Positions 16,980-23,911 of a stretch of 64,000 nucleotides of DNA are shown in pieces. A program made the position numbers and the translations under genes. Source of the DNA: Kiloniella majae (GTDB lineage: Bacteria; Pseudomonadota; Alphaproteobacteria; Kiloniellales; Kiloniellaceae); NCBI RefSeq assembly GCF_002118315.1, contig NZ_MTSZ01000008.1, positions 120,023 through 184,022 of the forward strand, written 5' to 3'. The notes under the pieces are model-generated. The model was not told the DNA's origin, made no database searches, and saw only the letters and a list, made by a program, of their open reading frames with translations. The stretch's first letter is position 1; the number at the start of each line of letters is the position of its first letter.

Positions 16980-18070
16980 TACGCTTGCTCCCCAGCTGTA
17001 CCCCAGGGGCCAGCAACCAGCTTGCCATTGGTATCAAAAACAAAACACTTGGAAGGCTCCAGATAGACGTCGATATCACTATCGATTTCAACTTCCTGTA
17101 CACCGTGTGTAAGGCTCACCCAACGCTGATCTGCGAAGTCCACATGCACAAAGCTTTCAGATCCGGTGATCTCTGTAACCGCAACTTTGGTTTTAAAGGG
17201 AATCATGCTTGGATCACTGTCAATATGCAGGTGATTTGGGCGGAAGCCCAATGTGTAATTACCATCCCCGACCTGGGACAGAACACCAGTGGTCGGTGCA
17301 GAGAATTTCTCGCCGTGGCTGACCACCCCGCCCTTAACAGTGACAGGCAAGGTGTTAATCGGAGGGTCAGAGAAGACATCAGCCGTTAACAGGTCGCCCG
17401 GATTGCGATAGATATCAATAGTAGATCCGAACTGTGTAATCCGACCTTCGTGCAGCGTCGCCGTGTTACCACCTAACAACAATGCCTCTGTCGGCTCGGT
17501 GGTCGCATAGACAAAGATTGCACCGGTTTCTGCAAAAACCCGTGGCAATTCTTCGCGAAGCTCTTCACGCAACTTGTAATCAAGGTTCGCCAGCGGCTCA
17601 TCCAAGAGAACAAGGTCAGCTCCTTTGACCATGGCACGCGCCAGTGCAGTACGCTGCTGTTGACCACCTGAAAGCTCAAGCGGTGTTCGATCCAACATCG
17701 GTTCCAGCTTCATCATCGCTGCTGCTTCACGAACTTTACGATCAATCTCGTCAGCCGGAGCGCGGGCAATGCGTAGCGGAGACGCAATGTTCTCGTACAC
17801 AGTCAATGCCGGATAGTTGATGAACTGTTGGTAAACCATAGCAACATTGCGATCTTGAACCCGAACGCCTGTTACATCGATACCATCAAAGGAAATACGT
17901 CCCTGGGTCGGCTTGTCCAAGCCGGCCATAAGTCGCATCAAACTTGTTTTACCCGAAAGAGTCGGTCCAAGAAGAGTATTAAGTGTACCACGTTCCAAGC
18001 TAAGGTTTGCCTCAGCTATGTGTACTTCGTCTCCGACCGTCCTCCAGATATTCTCTAGAGATAACGTCAT
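16979..18070 (-). CDS. glpS: Glycerol ABC transporter ATP-binding protein GlpS, switch histidine replaced
   Basis: A 363-residue MalK-type ATPase with a C-terminal TOBE domain. Walker A is GPTLSGKT (35-42), the signature LSGGQQQR (133-140) is canonical and Walker B is LVLLDE (153-158). The switch region reads YATTEPTEA where family members have YVTHDQTEA, so the catalytic histidine is Thr191. It starts 52 bases after glpD on the minus strand. In a GlpS/GlpT heterodimer its intact signature would complete the working site made by GlpT Walker and His residues. Confidence 0.9.
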   Translation of the reverse strand: MTLSLENIWRTVGDEVHIAEANLSLERGTLNTLLGPTLSGKTSLMRLMAGLDKPTQGRISFDGIDVTGVRVQDRNVAMVYQQFINYPALTVYENIASPLRIARAPADEIDRKVREAAAMMKLEPMLDRTPLELSGGQQQRTALARAMVKGADLVLLDEPLANLDYKLREELREELPRVFAETGAIFVYATTEPTEALLLGGNTATLHEGRITQFGSTIDIYRNPGDLLTADVFSDPPINTLPVTVKGGVVSHGEKFSAPTTGVLSQVGDGNYTLGFRPNHLHIDSDPSMIPFKTKVAVTEITGSESFVHVDFADQRWVSLTHGVQEVEIDSDIDVYLEPSKCFVFDTNGKLVAGPWGTAGEQA

Positions 18071-18121
18071 TTCAACCCCACGAAACTCAACTATAAAGTT
18101 GGTTTTGTTTTCCTATTTTTG

Positions 18122-19639
18122 TTAGCTGGCTTTTGCCAGTTTTTTAATATTCAGCGCCATCCATTCAGATAGTGCTTCCTTGTCTGCTCCCTTGATTCTC
18201 AGTCCTAGTTTGCTTCGACGCCACAGTACATCGTCCGCTTTCTGCGCCCATTCATGGATCATCAGATAACGCACTTCTGCTTCATAAAGATCAGCTCCGA
18301 AATTCTGACCTAAATCCTCTAGCGTCGTTGCATTGCCAAGTAAAAGCGAATAGCGAGTTCCATAACTCCGTATTAAACGCTCCGCATGGCTTTTTGTTAT
18401 AAACGGGTATTCTTTTAGTAGTTTAGAAACTTGTTCAGTTGCCTGCTCACAAGGGAAATCGCCCCCAGGAAGGGTAGCACCCTGTGTCCAAGCTCCCCCA
18501 ATTTCAGGGAAAAATCCAGCAAGTTTTTCAATCGCATGTTCAGCAAGACGACGATAAGTCGTGATCTTGCCGCCAAAAATATTCAGCGCAGGCGCACCAT
18601 CAAGCTCATCAACCTTCAGAACATAATCACGTGTTGCTTCCTGTGCCTGGCTCGCGCCGTCATCATAAAGCGGACGAACGCCAGAATAGGTGTGGACAAC
18701 CTGATTCGAAGAAATCGACGTCTTGAAATAGCTGTTGGACAGACGACAAAGGTATTCAATCTCGTCCTGAGAAATTTTAACGTCAGCAGGATCACCCTGG
18801 AAATCTTCGTCTGTAGTCCCGATCAGCGTGAAGTCTTTTTCATAAGGAATGGCGAATACAATACGCTTGTCGTCATTCTGGAAGATATAACAACGGTCAT
18901 GGTCAAACAGCTTCGGAACTACAATATGGCTACCCTTAACCATTCTGATAGAATGATGAGAAGAGCTTTCCATCTCTTCATTCAGGAACTTGGAAACCCA
19001 AGGACCAGATGCATTTACCAAGACTTTACCTTTGATCACCTGTCGCTCAGCATCATTGGTATTTTCACAAGTGAGGTTCCAGATACCATCTTTGACCTTG
19101 GCATCAACACAGCGGGTACGGCAATGAATGTCTGCACCTTTATCCCGAGCATCAATAGCGTTCAATGCTACTAAACGGGCATCATCAACCCAACAGTCAG
19201 AATACTCAAAGCCCTTCGAAAAACCCTCTTTCAACGGCGAACCCGCTTCATCAGTTTTCAGGTTCAAGCCATGACTTGCAGGCAGCTTTTTGCGTCCACC
19301 AAGATTATCATACAGGAAAAGACCAATGCGAATAAGCCATCCAGGACGTTGGGATTTATTATGTGGCAAAACGAAACGAAGCGGCCAAATGATATGCGGC
19401 GCCATCGCCCAAAGAGTTTCGCGTTCGATCAAAGCTTCACGGACAAGACGAAACTCATAGTGCTCAAGATACCTCAATCCACCATGAATAAGCTTGGTAC
19501 TTGCAGAACTGGTTGCCTGCGCCAGATCGCTTTGCTCTACAACGCATACCGAGAGCCCACGACCAGCAGCATCTCTTGCGATACCGCATCCATTAACGCC
19601 ACCACCAACGATGACCAGATCATAAGTCTGACCGCTCAC
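18122..19639 (-). CDS. glpD: Aerobic glycerol-3-phosphate dehydrogenase
   Basis: A 505-residue FAD-dependent, membrane-associated enzyme that oxidises glycerol-3-phosphate to dihydroxyacetone phosphate and passes electrons to ubiquinone. The dinucleotide-binding motif is VIVGGGVNGCGIARDAAGRG (residues 9-28), and STKLIHGGLRYLE is the conserved FAD-binding block. The start is GTG at 19639 with GGGGAGG close upstream. It leads the transport operon glpDSTPQUV. No glycerol kinase gene (glpK) lies in the window, so that step must be encoded elsewhere. Confidence 0.96.
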   Translation of the reverse strand: MSGQTYDLVIVGGGVNGCGIARDAAGRGLSVCVVEQSDLAQATSSASTKLIHGGLRYLEHYEFRLVREALIERETLWAMAPHIIWPLRFVLPHNKSQRPGWLIRIGLFLYDNLGGRKKLPASHGLNLKTDEAGSPLKEGFSKGFEYSDCWVDDARLVALNAIDARDKGADIHCRTRCVDAKVKDGIWNLTCENTNDAERQVIKGKVLVNASGPWVSKFLNEEMESSSHHSIRMVKGSHIVVPKLFDHDRCYIFQNDDKRIVFAIPYEKDFTLIGTTDEDFQGDPADVKISQDEIEYLCRLSNSYFKTSISSNQVVHTYSGVRPLYDDGASQAQEATRDYVLKVDELDGAPALNIFGGKITTYRRLAEHAIEKLAGFFPEIGGAWTQGATLPGGDFPCEQATEQVSKLLKEYPFITKSHAERLIRSYGTRYSLLLGNATTLEDLGQNFGADLYEAEVRYLMIHEWAQKADDVLWRRSKLGLRIKGADKEALSEWMALNIKKLAKAS

Positions 19640-19661
19640 AATACCTCCCCGACACAGCGTT

Positions 19662-19724
19662 AGCTAATTAGCTGCACTGTATTATTCGCATCTTTCGAAA
19701 CGAGTTTCCTTTTGGTTTCGTTTT
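19662..19724 (-). promoter_or_regulatory. glpD promoter region with candidate GlpR operator
   Basis: The spacer between glpR and glpD carries GTTTCGTTTT (19715-19724), the exact reverse complement of AAAACGAAAC upstream of glpR, plus TTTCGAAACG (19693-19702). A 12-bp palindrome AGCTAATTAGCT (19662-19673) lies nearer the gene. On the minus strand a loose -10 (AATAAT) follows the TTTCG motifs. DeoR-type GlpR proteins bind TTTCG-type repeats, so an operator is likely; the exact boundaries are inferred. Confidence 0.6.
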
Positions 19725-19776
19725 GCACGCTATTCGAAGATTTCAAGGTTCGCAAGTGAAAATTTTTATTACATTT

Positions 19777-20547
19777 TTATGACAGCTCTGATTCAATAAG
19801 GCGGATACCGCTATCCCTACAGATTTTCCTCAGGTTTTCGGATTCAAGGCTGTCTGTTACAAAGGTATTAATTTGATCAAATTCCGCGACACGAACAGGG
19901 GCCGTTCGCTTTAGTTTCATTTTATCCGCACACAAAATGACGTGGTGTGCGTTGTCAATTATGGCTTGGGCAACTTTCGCCTCACGTAAGTCGAAATCCA
20001 GCAAAGACCCGTCTTCATCTACCGCTGAAGTCCCGATAATGGCAAAATCCACCTTGAATTGCTTGATAAAATCAACCGCGGTTTCGCCAACAACACCACC
20101 GTCCGAACGGCGAACCATACCCCCCGCAATAATCACATCAATAGACGGTGCCGGACGTAATATATTGGCAACATTGATATTATTGGTAATAACAAGCAAA
20201 TCTTTCTTGCTCAACAAACACTGTGCAACTTCTTCGGTTGTTGTGCCTATATTGATAAAGAGAGAGCAATTATCAGGCACCAAATCAGCCGCCGCAGCAC
20301 CAATACCTCTCTTTTCATCCTTCGCAATCATCCGCCGTGCGTCATAGCGCAAATTTTCGACACCTGCCGCAAAGACAGCACCGCCATGGATTCTTTTGAG
20401 TATGGCTCGCGCGCATATTTCATTAAGATCTTTACGTATGGTTTGAAGAGATACTTCGAAACGGGCAGCTAGCTCTTCGACCAAAACACGTCCTTCTTCC
20501 CGCGCAAGACCAACAATTTCACGCTGTCTGGGATTGAGAGTGTCCAT
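19777..20547 (-). CDS. glpR: DeoR-family glycerol-3-phosphate regulon repressor GlpR
   Basis: A 256-residue DeoR-family repressor. An N-terminal helix-turn-helix (NPRQREIVGLAREEGRV, then FEVSLQTIRKDLNE) is followed by the DeoR sensor domain with LFINIGTTTEEVAQ and VIIAGGMVRRSDGG. Members near glp genes release DNA on binding glycerol-3-phosphate. ATG at 20547 has AGGGGA seven bases upstream; the ATG at 20568 has no Shine-Dalgarno. It lies upstream of glpD on the same strand and both promoter regions share the motif AAAACGAAAC, so autoregulation is likely. Confidence 0.92.
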   Translation of the reverse strand: MDTLNPRQREIVGLAREEGRVLVEELAARFEVSLQTIRKDLNEICARAILKRIHGGAVFAAGVENLRYDARRMIAKDEKRGIGAAAADLVPDNCSLFINIGTTTEEVAQCLLSKKDLLVITNNINVANILRPAPSIDVIIAGGMVRRSDGGVVGETAVDFIKQFKVDFAIIGTSAVDEDGSLLDFDLREAKVAQAIIDNAHHVILCADKMKLKRTAPVRVAEFDQINTFVTDSLESENLRKICRDSGIRLIESELS

Positions 20548-20610
20548 TTTAAATTCCCCTGAACTCATTTTCTTATTTTATATTGATGACAGTTTAAAAT
20601 GACTCTACTT

Positions 20611-20651
20611 AAAACGAAAGCAGAAAGGCTTCGCTTTTCGAAAAACGAAAC
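20611..20651. promoter_or_regulatory. Candidate GlpR operator upstream of glpR
   Basis: AAAACGAAAG (20611-20620) and AAAACGAAAC (20642-20651) form direct repeats 31 bases apart, about three helical turns. CTTTTCGAAAA lies between. The second copy is identical to the glpD upstream motif read on the other strand. Location is the divergent region between glpR and the DsbA-family gene, so it could affect both. Confidence 0.55.
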
Positions 20652-20785
20652 TATCTATCCATAATATTGCTTAATAGGTTCTGATATTTACCCTTTCACA
20701 GAAAGATGATTGGACGAAGAAAGTTTTTAAGCCCCTTATCGTTAACGCCAACATGCTCCTATCAATTCCATAACAGGACAAAACA

Positions 20786-21382
20786 ATGACCAAAGTTATA
20801 GATTACTATCATTTTCTTCTCTCACCCTGGAGTTATCTCGGCATACAACGTTTTAACAGTGTCGTGACAAAACACGGTGCTGTTGTTAATTACAAACCCA
20901 TATCCGTCATGGATACCTTTGATAATATGGGTGGCACACATCCGAGTAAACGACACCCATCACGTATGAAACACAGAATGGTTGAATTAAAACGTTGGTC
21001 CAAACATCTTGGCATCACTATGAATTTTGAACCTGCCTTTTGGCCTGCGGACCAAACCCTCGCCGCACAGATGGTTTATGCTATTCAGGATACGAATGGA
21101 AACGCTGGACCTTTCAGTGATGCAATCCTGACAGCCGTGTGGGCACAGGATAGAAATATCGCTGATGAAAATGTTCTTGCAAAGATTGCCCGTGAATGTG
21201 GTTTTGATTCCAACGCACTTTTAGCGCAGGCAAAAAGTGACGCCATGGCTCAGACCTATAGCAAAACCACGCAAGAAGCCCACGAACGAGACGTTTTTGG
21301 TTCTCCGACCTATGTTTACAACGGCGAAAATTTCTGGGGTCAAGATCGCATAGATTTTCTGGATAAAGCCCTAAAAAACTAA
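20786..21382 (+). CDS. DsbA-family protein, 2-hydroxychromene-2-carboxylate isomerase-like
   Basis: A 198-residue kappa-GST/DsbA-fold protein. It opens IDYYHFLLSPWSYLG, where DsbA CxxC is replaced by SPWS; the first Ser is the glutathione-contacting residue in HCCA isomerases. The C-terminal FGSPTYVYNGENFWGQDRIDFL is the matching thioredoxin-fold end with cis-Pro. HCCA isomerase works in naphthalene breakdown, but no such pathway is here, so the true substrate is unknown. It is a lone gene divergent from glpR, ended by a hairpin shared with murJ. Confidence 0.82.
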   Translation: MTKVIDYYHFLLSPWSYLGIQRFNSVVTKHGAVVNYKPISVMDTFDNMGGTHPSKRHPSRMKHRMVELKRWSKHLGITMNFEPAFWPADQTLAAQMVYAIQDTNGNAGPFSDAILTAVWAQDRNIADENVLAKIARECGFDSNALLAQAKSDAMAQTYSKTTQEAHERDVFGSPTYVYNGENFWGQDRIDFLDKALKN

Positions 21383-21420
21383 CCAAATCGCAAACCCGCT
21401 ATTCGCAGCCGAACCAATCA

Positions 21421-21453
21421 ATGGTGAAAGATAAGGATAATATCTTTCACCAT
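21421..21453. terminator. Hairpin between convergent isomerase-like gene and murJ
   Basis: ATGGTGAAAGATA (21421-21433) pairs perfectly over 13 bp with TATCTTTCACCAT (21441-21453), loop 7. It sits between two stop codons and probably ends transcription in both directions; the following T-runs are short. Confidence 0.75.
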
Positions 21454-21476
21454 TTCATTTAAGACTTTCTTGTACC

Positions 21477-23105
21477 TCAGATCTTACCACGCCGGAACAT
21501 CGCTGAAAAATCGGCAGGACGAACCGCACCGAGTAAAAGCGATAACAGTGCATAAACGATCATACCAGTAGCAATCAGCGCAGCAAGTGCGGCGACTTTT
21601 TCATAGAGCTCACCATCGAACCATGGACGTAGCCAACGCATTCCTGACCATAAAACACCGCCCATAACCACAGATGAAGCCAATATCTTTGGCAATCTGG
21701 AAATAAATCGTCCATCAAGGCTCAAATGATCCTTACGCACCAACACAATCCAAAGCATCAAGACATTCACCCAGGATGAAATAGCCGTCGCCAAAGCAAT
21801 CCCCACATACTGAATGAACTGAAAAAGTACTAAGCTAAGCGCTATATTTATAACAATAGACACCAGTGCCAAACGAAAGGGCGTTACTGTATCTTCCCGT
21901 GCGTAAAACGCAGGTTGCAGGATTTTGACAAGCACATAGGCCGGAAGTCCTGCCGCATAAGCCATAAGAGCAATCGCCGTTGCATCACTTGCTTCCCGAA
22001 CAAATTCCGCTCTTTCAAAAAGCGTTACAACAATAGGCCAAGGCATTACAATTAAAGCAACAGTAGCAGGAAGTGTTAACAATAACGCCATTTCCATGCC
22101 TCTATTCATGCTATTCATCGCCCCTTTTTGGTCATCCGCTTTTAACCTACGCGCCAACTCAGGCAAAAGAACAACACCAAAGGCGATACCAATCATTCCC
22201 AAGGGCAATTGATACACACGCTCTGCATAGTAGAGGAAGGAGACACCAGATTCCTGAAATGTCGAAATCATAGTGCCAATAACAACATTAATCTGCATCG
22301 CGCCGGCAGAGAGAACACCGGGAACCATGCGCCGCATCAACGTCTTGACATCGCTAGACACCCTCGGCAATCGCATTCTCATGTTCAAGCCTGCCCGCTT
22401 CAGTGCAATATACAACAAAAGCATCTGACCAAAACCAGCTGCAGCAACAGTCCACGCCATTGCTTGACCCGGATCGGGTACCCGCGGAATAATAAGCAGT
22501 AAAGTAATAATAAAAAATACATTGAGCAAAATAGGAGCCGCCGCAGCGGCAGCGAAGCGACCCAAGGAGTTCAACATGCCAGAAAACAGTGCAACAATTA
22601 CCATGAAAAACAGATAGGGAAAGGTAATCATATTAAGCTGCTCGGCATAAGCCAGTTTAGAGATAAATTCCCCAGGAATGGCAAGTGCTTGCTCAATTCC
22701 AGCTGGCTTCAGATTAATTGCTTCCTGTGTTGAGATTTTTAACGCCCAATCCTCAAAACCCGGCGCAAGCGCGTAGGTAACCCAAGGCATTGAAGCCATA
22801 GCCCCAAAAGTCACCAACAGCATAAATGTAAACATCACCGCATGGGTTTGCTCTGCAAATGTCTGGGCAGCTTCTCGCCCTTCGGCCTCTACCTTTCCAG
22901 CATATAGAGGGACAAAGGCAGCGTTAAACGCCCCTTCAGCAAACAACCGACGGAATAGATTTGGCAACCTAAAGGCAACAAAAAAGGCATCGGCAATTGG
23001 CCCAGCACCCAAGAACGCGGCGACAAGAATATCACGCACAAAACCAAGAATACGGCTTATTCCAGTAAAACCACTTACTGTTGCCAGATTACGAACCAAA
23101 GACAT
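21477..23105 (-). CDS. murJ: Lipid II flippase MurJ (MviN)
   Basis: A 542-residue MOP-superfamily flippase with about 14 membrane helices that moves lipid II across the inner membrane for peptidoglycan synthesis. The conserved N-terminus reads FTGISRILGFVRDILVAAFLG, with PNLFRRLFAEGAFNAAFVP soon after; these are the best-known MurJ blocks. Length is typical. It is transcribed alone or from the glnD side, about 200 bases after the PAS_5 gene. Confidence 0.95.
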   Translation of the reverse strand: MSLVRNLATVSGFTGISRILGFVRDILVAAFLGAGPIADAFFVAFRLPNLFRRLFAEGAFNAAFVPLYAGKVEAEGREAAQTFAEQTHAVMFTFMLLVTFGAMASMPWVTYALAPGFEDWALKISTQEAINLKPAGIEQALAIPGEFISKLAYAEQLNMITFPYLFFMVIVALFSGMLNSLGRFAAAAAAPILLNVFFIITLLLIIPRVPDPGQAMAWTVAAAGFGQMLLLYIALKRAGLNMRMRLPRVSSDVKTLMRRMVPGVLSAGAMQINVVIGTMISTFQESGVSFLYYAERVYQLPLGMIGIAFGVVLLPELARRLKADDQKGAMNSMNRGMEMALLLTLPATVALIVMPWPIVVTLFERAEFVREASDATAIALMAYAAGLPAYVLVKILQPAFYAREDTVTPFRLALVSIVINIALSLVLFQFIQYVGIALATAISSWVNVLMLWIVLVRKDHLSLDGRFISRLPKILASSVVMGGVLWSGMRWLRPWFDGELYEKVAALAALIATGMIVYALLSLLLGAVRPADFSAMFRRGKI

Positions 23106-23302
23106 TCAGATACTCCGCCTAAAACTCACAAAGGGAGTTTCTCGTCTCTATTTAAACGCTCCCCCTATGTCTGCACTCTTTGTAGAGGAAGCCGATATGA
23201 TTTGGAAGAGGATTGATTTAACAAGGTCGCAGGACAATGCCTGCTAATGCCTTAAAACAGATACAAACTGCTGCTTTTATAAACTCTGGTTCGGGTTGAA
23301 TT

Positions 23303-23854
23303 TTAGTCAGGAAGAGGTGTACCAAAGCCGATATCGATATAGTCTCGTTGGTTGACTTTGCTGTAATTCAACTGCTTGTCAGTACCCTGATGCCATTCGA
23401 TATTTTCAAGGACGTCATCAACAAAGACCAAAAAGTGATAATCTCCATTATCTGAGGAAAGCGGATAGCCGACAGATTCGGAGACATGGGCCAGTCCTGA
23501 TTCATAACTGCCTTCTAAAATCACCCGCATACCACAGGGAAAAGAGGCCGATTTATAGAGCTCATTATAAGCATCATCCCGACGTTCTTCCGAGACAAAT
23601 TCAACATAATCCCGACCTGTCGGATCAAACCCGAGACGGTCAACAATTCCTGTACCAACAAGACGTAGCATCGACCGCCCTGGTGTACTCAAATCATGTA
23701 TCAAAATGTGCGATAAGATATTTTTCACTGCTGCAGGATTGAAGTCGCTTTTCTTTGGAACCGTTTGGCCACTGGAATATTTCAGCTCCCACCAATAGTC
23801 ATGCAGACGTTGACATCGGGGACTTGTGAAACCCAGTGACGAAACTGTTTTCAT
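23303..23854 (-). CDS. PAS_5 domain protein (PF07310 type)
   Basis: A 183-residue cytoplasmic protein resembling the alphaproteobacterial PAS_5 family: RCQRLHDYWWELK near the start, a middle with IHDLSTPGRSMLRLVGTGIVDRLGFDPTGRDYVEFV, and YPLSSDNGDYHFLVFVDD at the end. No enzymatic or DNA-binding domain is attached, so it is a stand-alone sensor-like domain of unknown partner. It lies 57 bases after glnD on the same strand, in place of the usual glnD-murJ adjacency. Confidence 0.8.
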   Translation of the reverse strand: MKTVSSLGFTSPRCQRLHDYWWELKYSSGQTVPKKSDFNPAAVKNILSHILIHDLSTPGRSMLRLVGTGIVDRLGFDPTGRDYVEFVSEERRDDAYNELYKSASFPCGMRVILEGSYESGLAHVSESVGYPLSSDNGDYHFLVFVDDVLENIEWHQGTDKQLNYSKVNQRDYIDIGFGTPLPD

Positions 23855-23911
23855 AGATTTAGCTCACAACAAACTTACGTATTCTTTATAGCTTACCCTA
23901 AAGAGAGTTAA

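Noticed and set aside
18431..19174. A 247-residue open frame antisense to glpD
   Set aside because: No family similarity, no start signal, and the minus-strand glpD gene is full length.
20586..20605. Pho box upstream of glpR
   Set aside because: On the minus strand GAGTCAT and CTGTCAT are 13 bases apart, not the required 11, and glpR is not expected in the Pho regulon.
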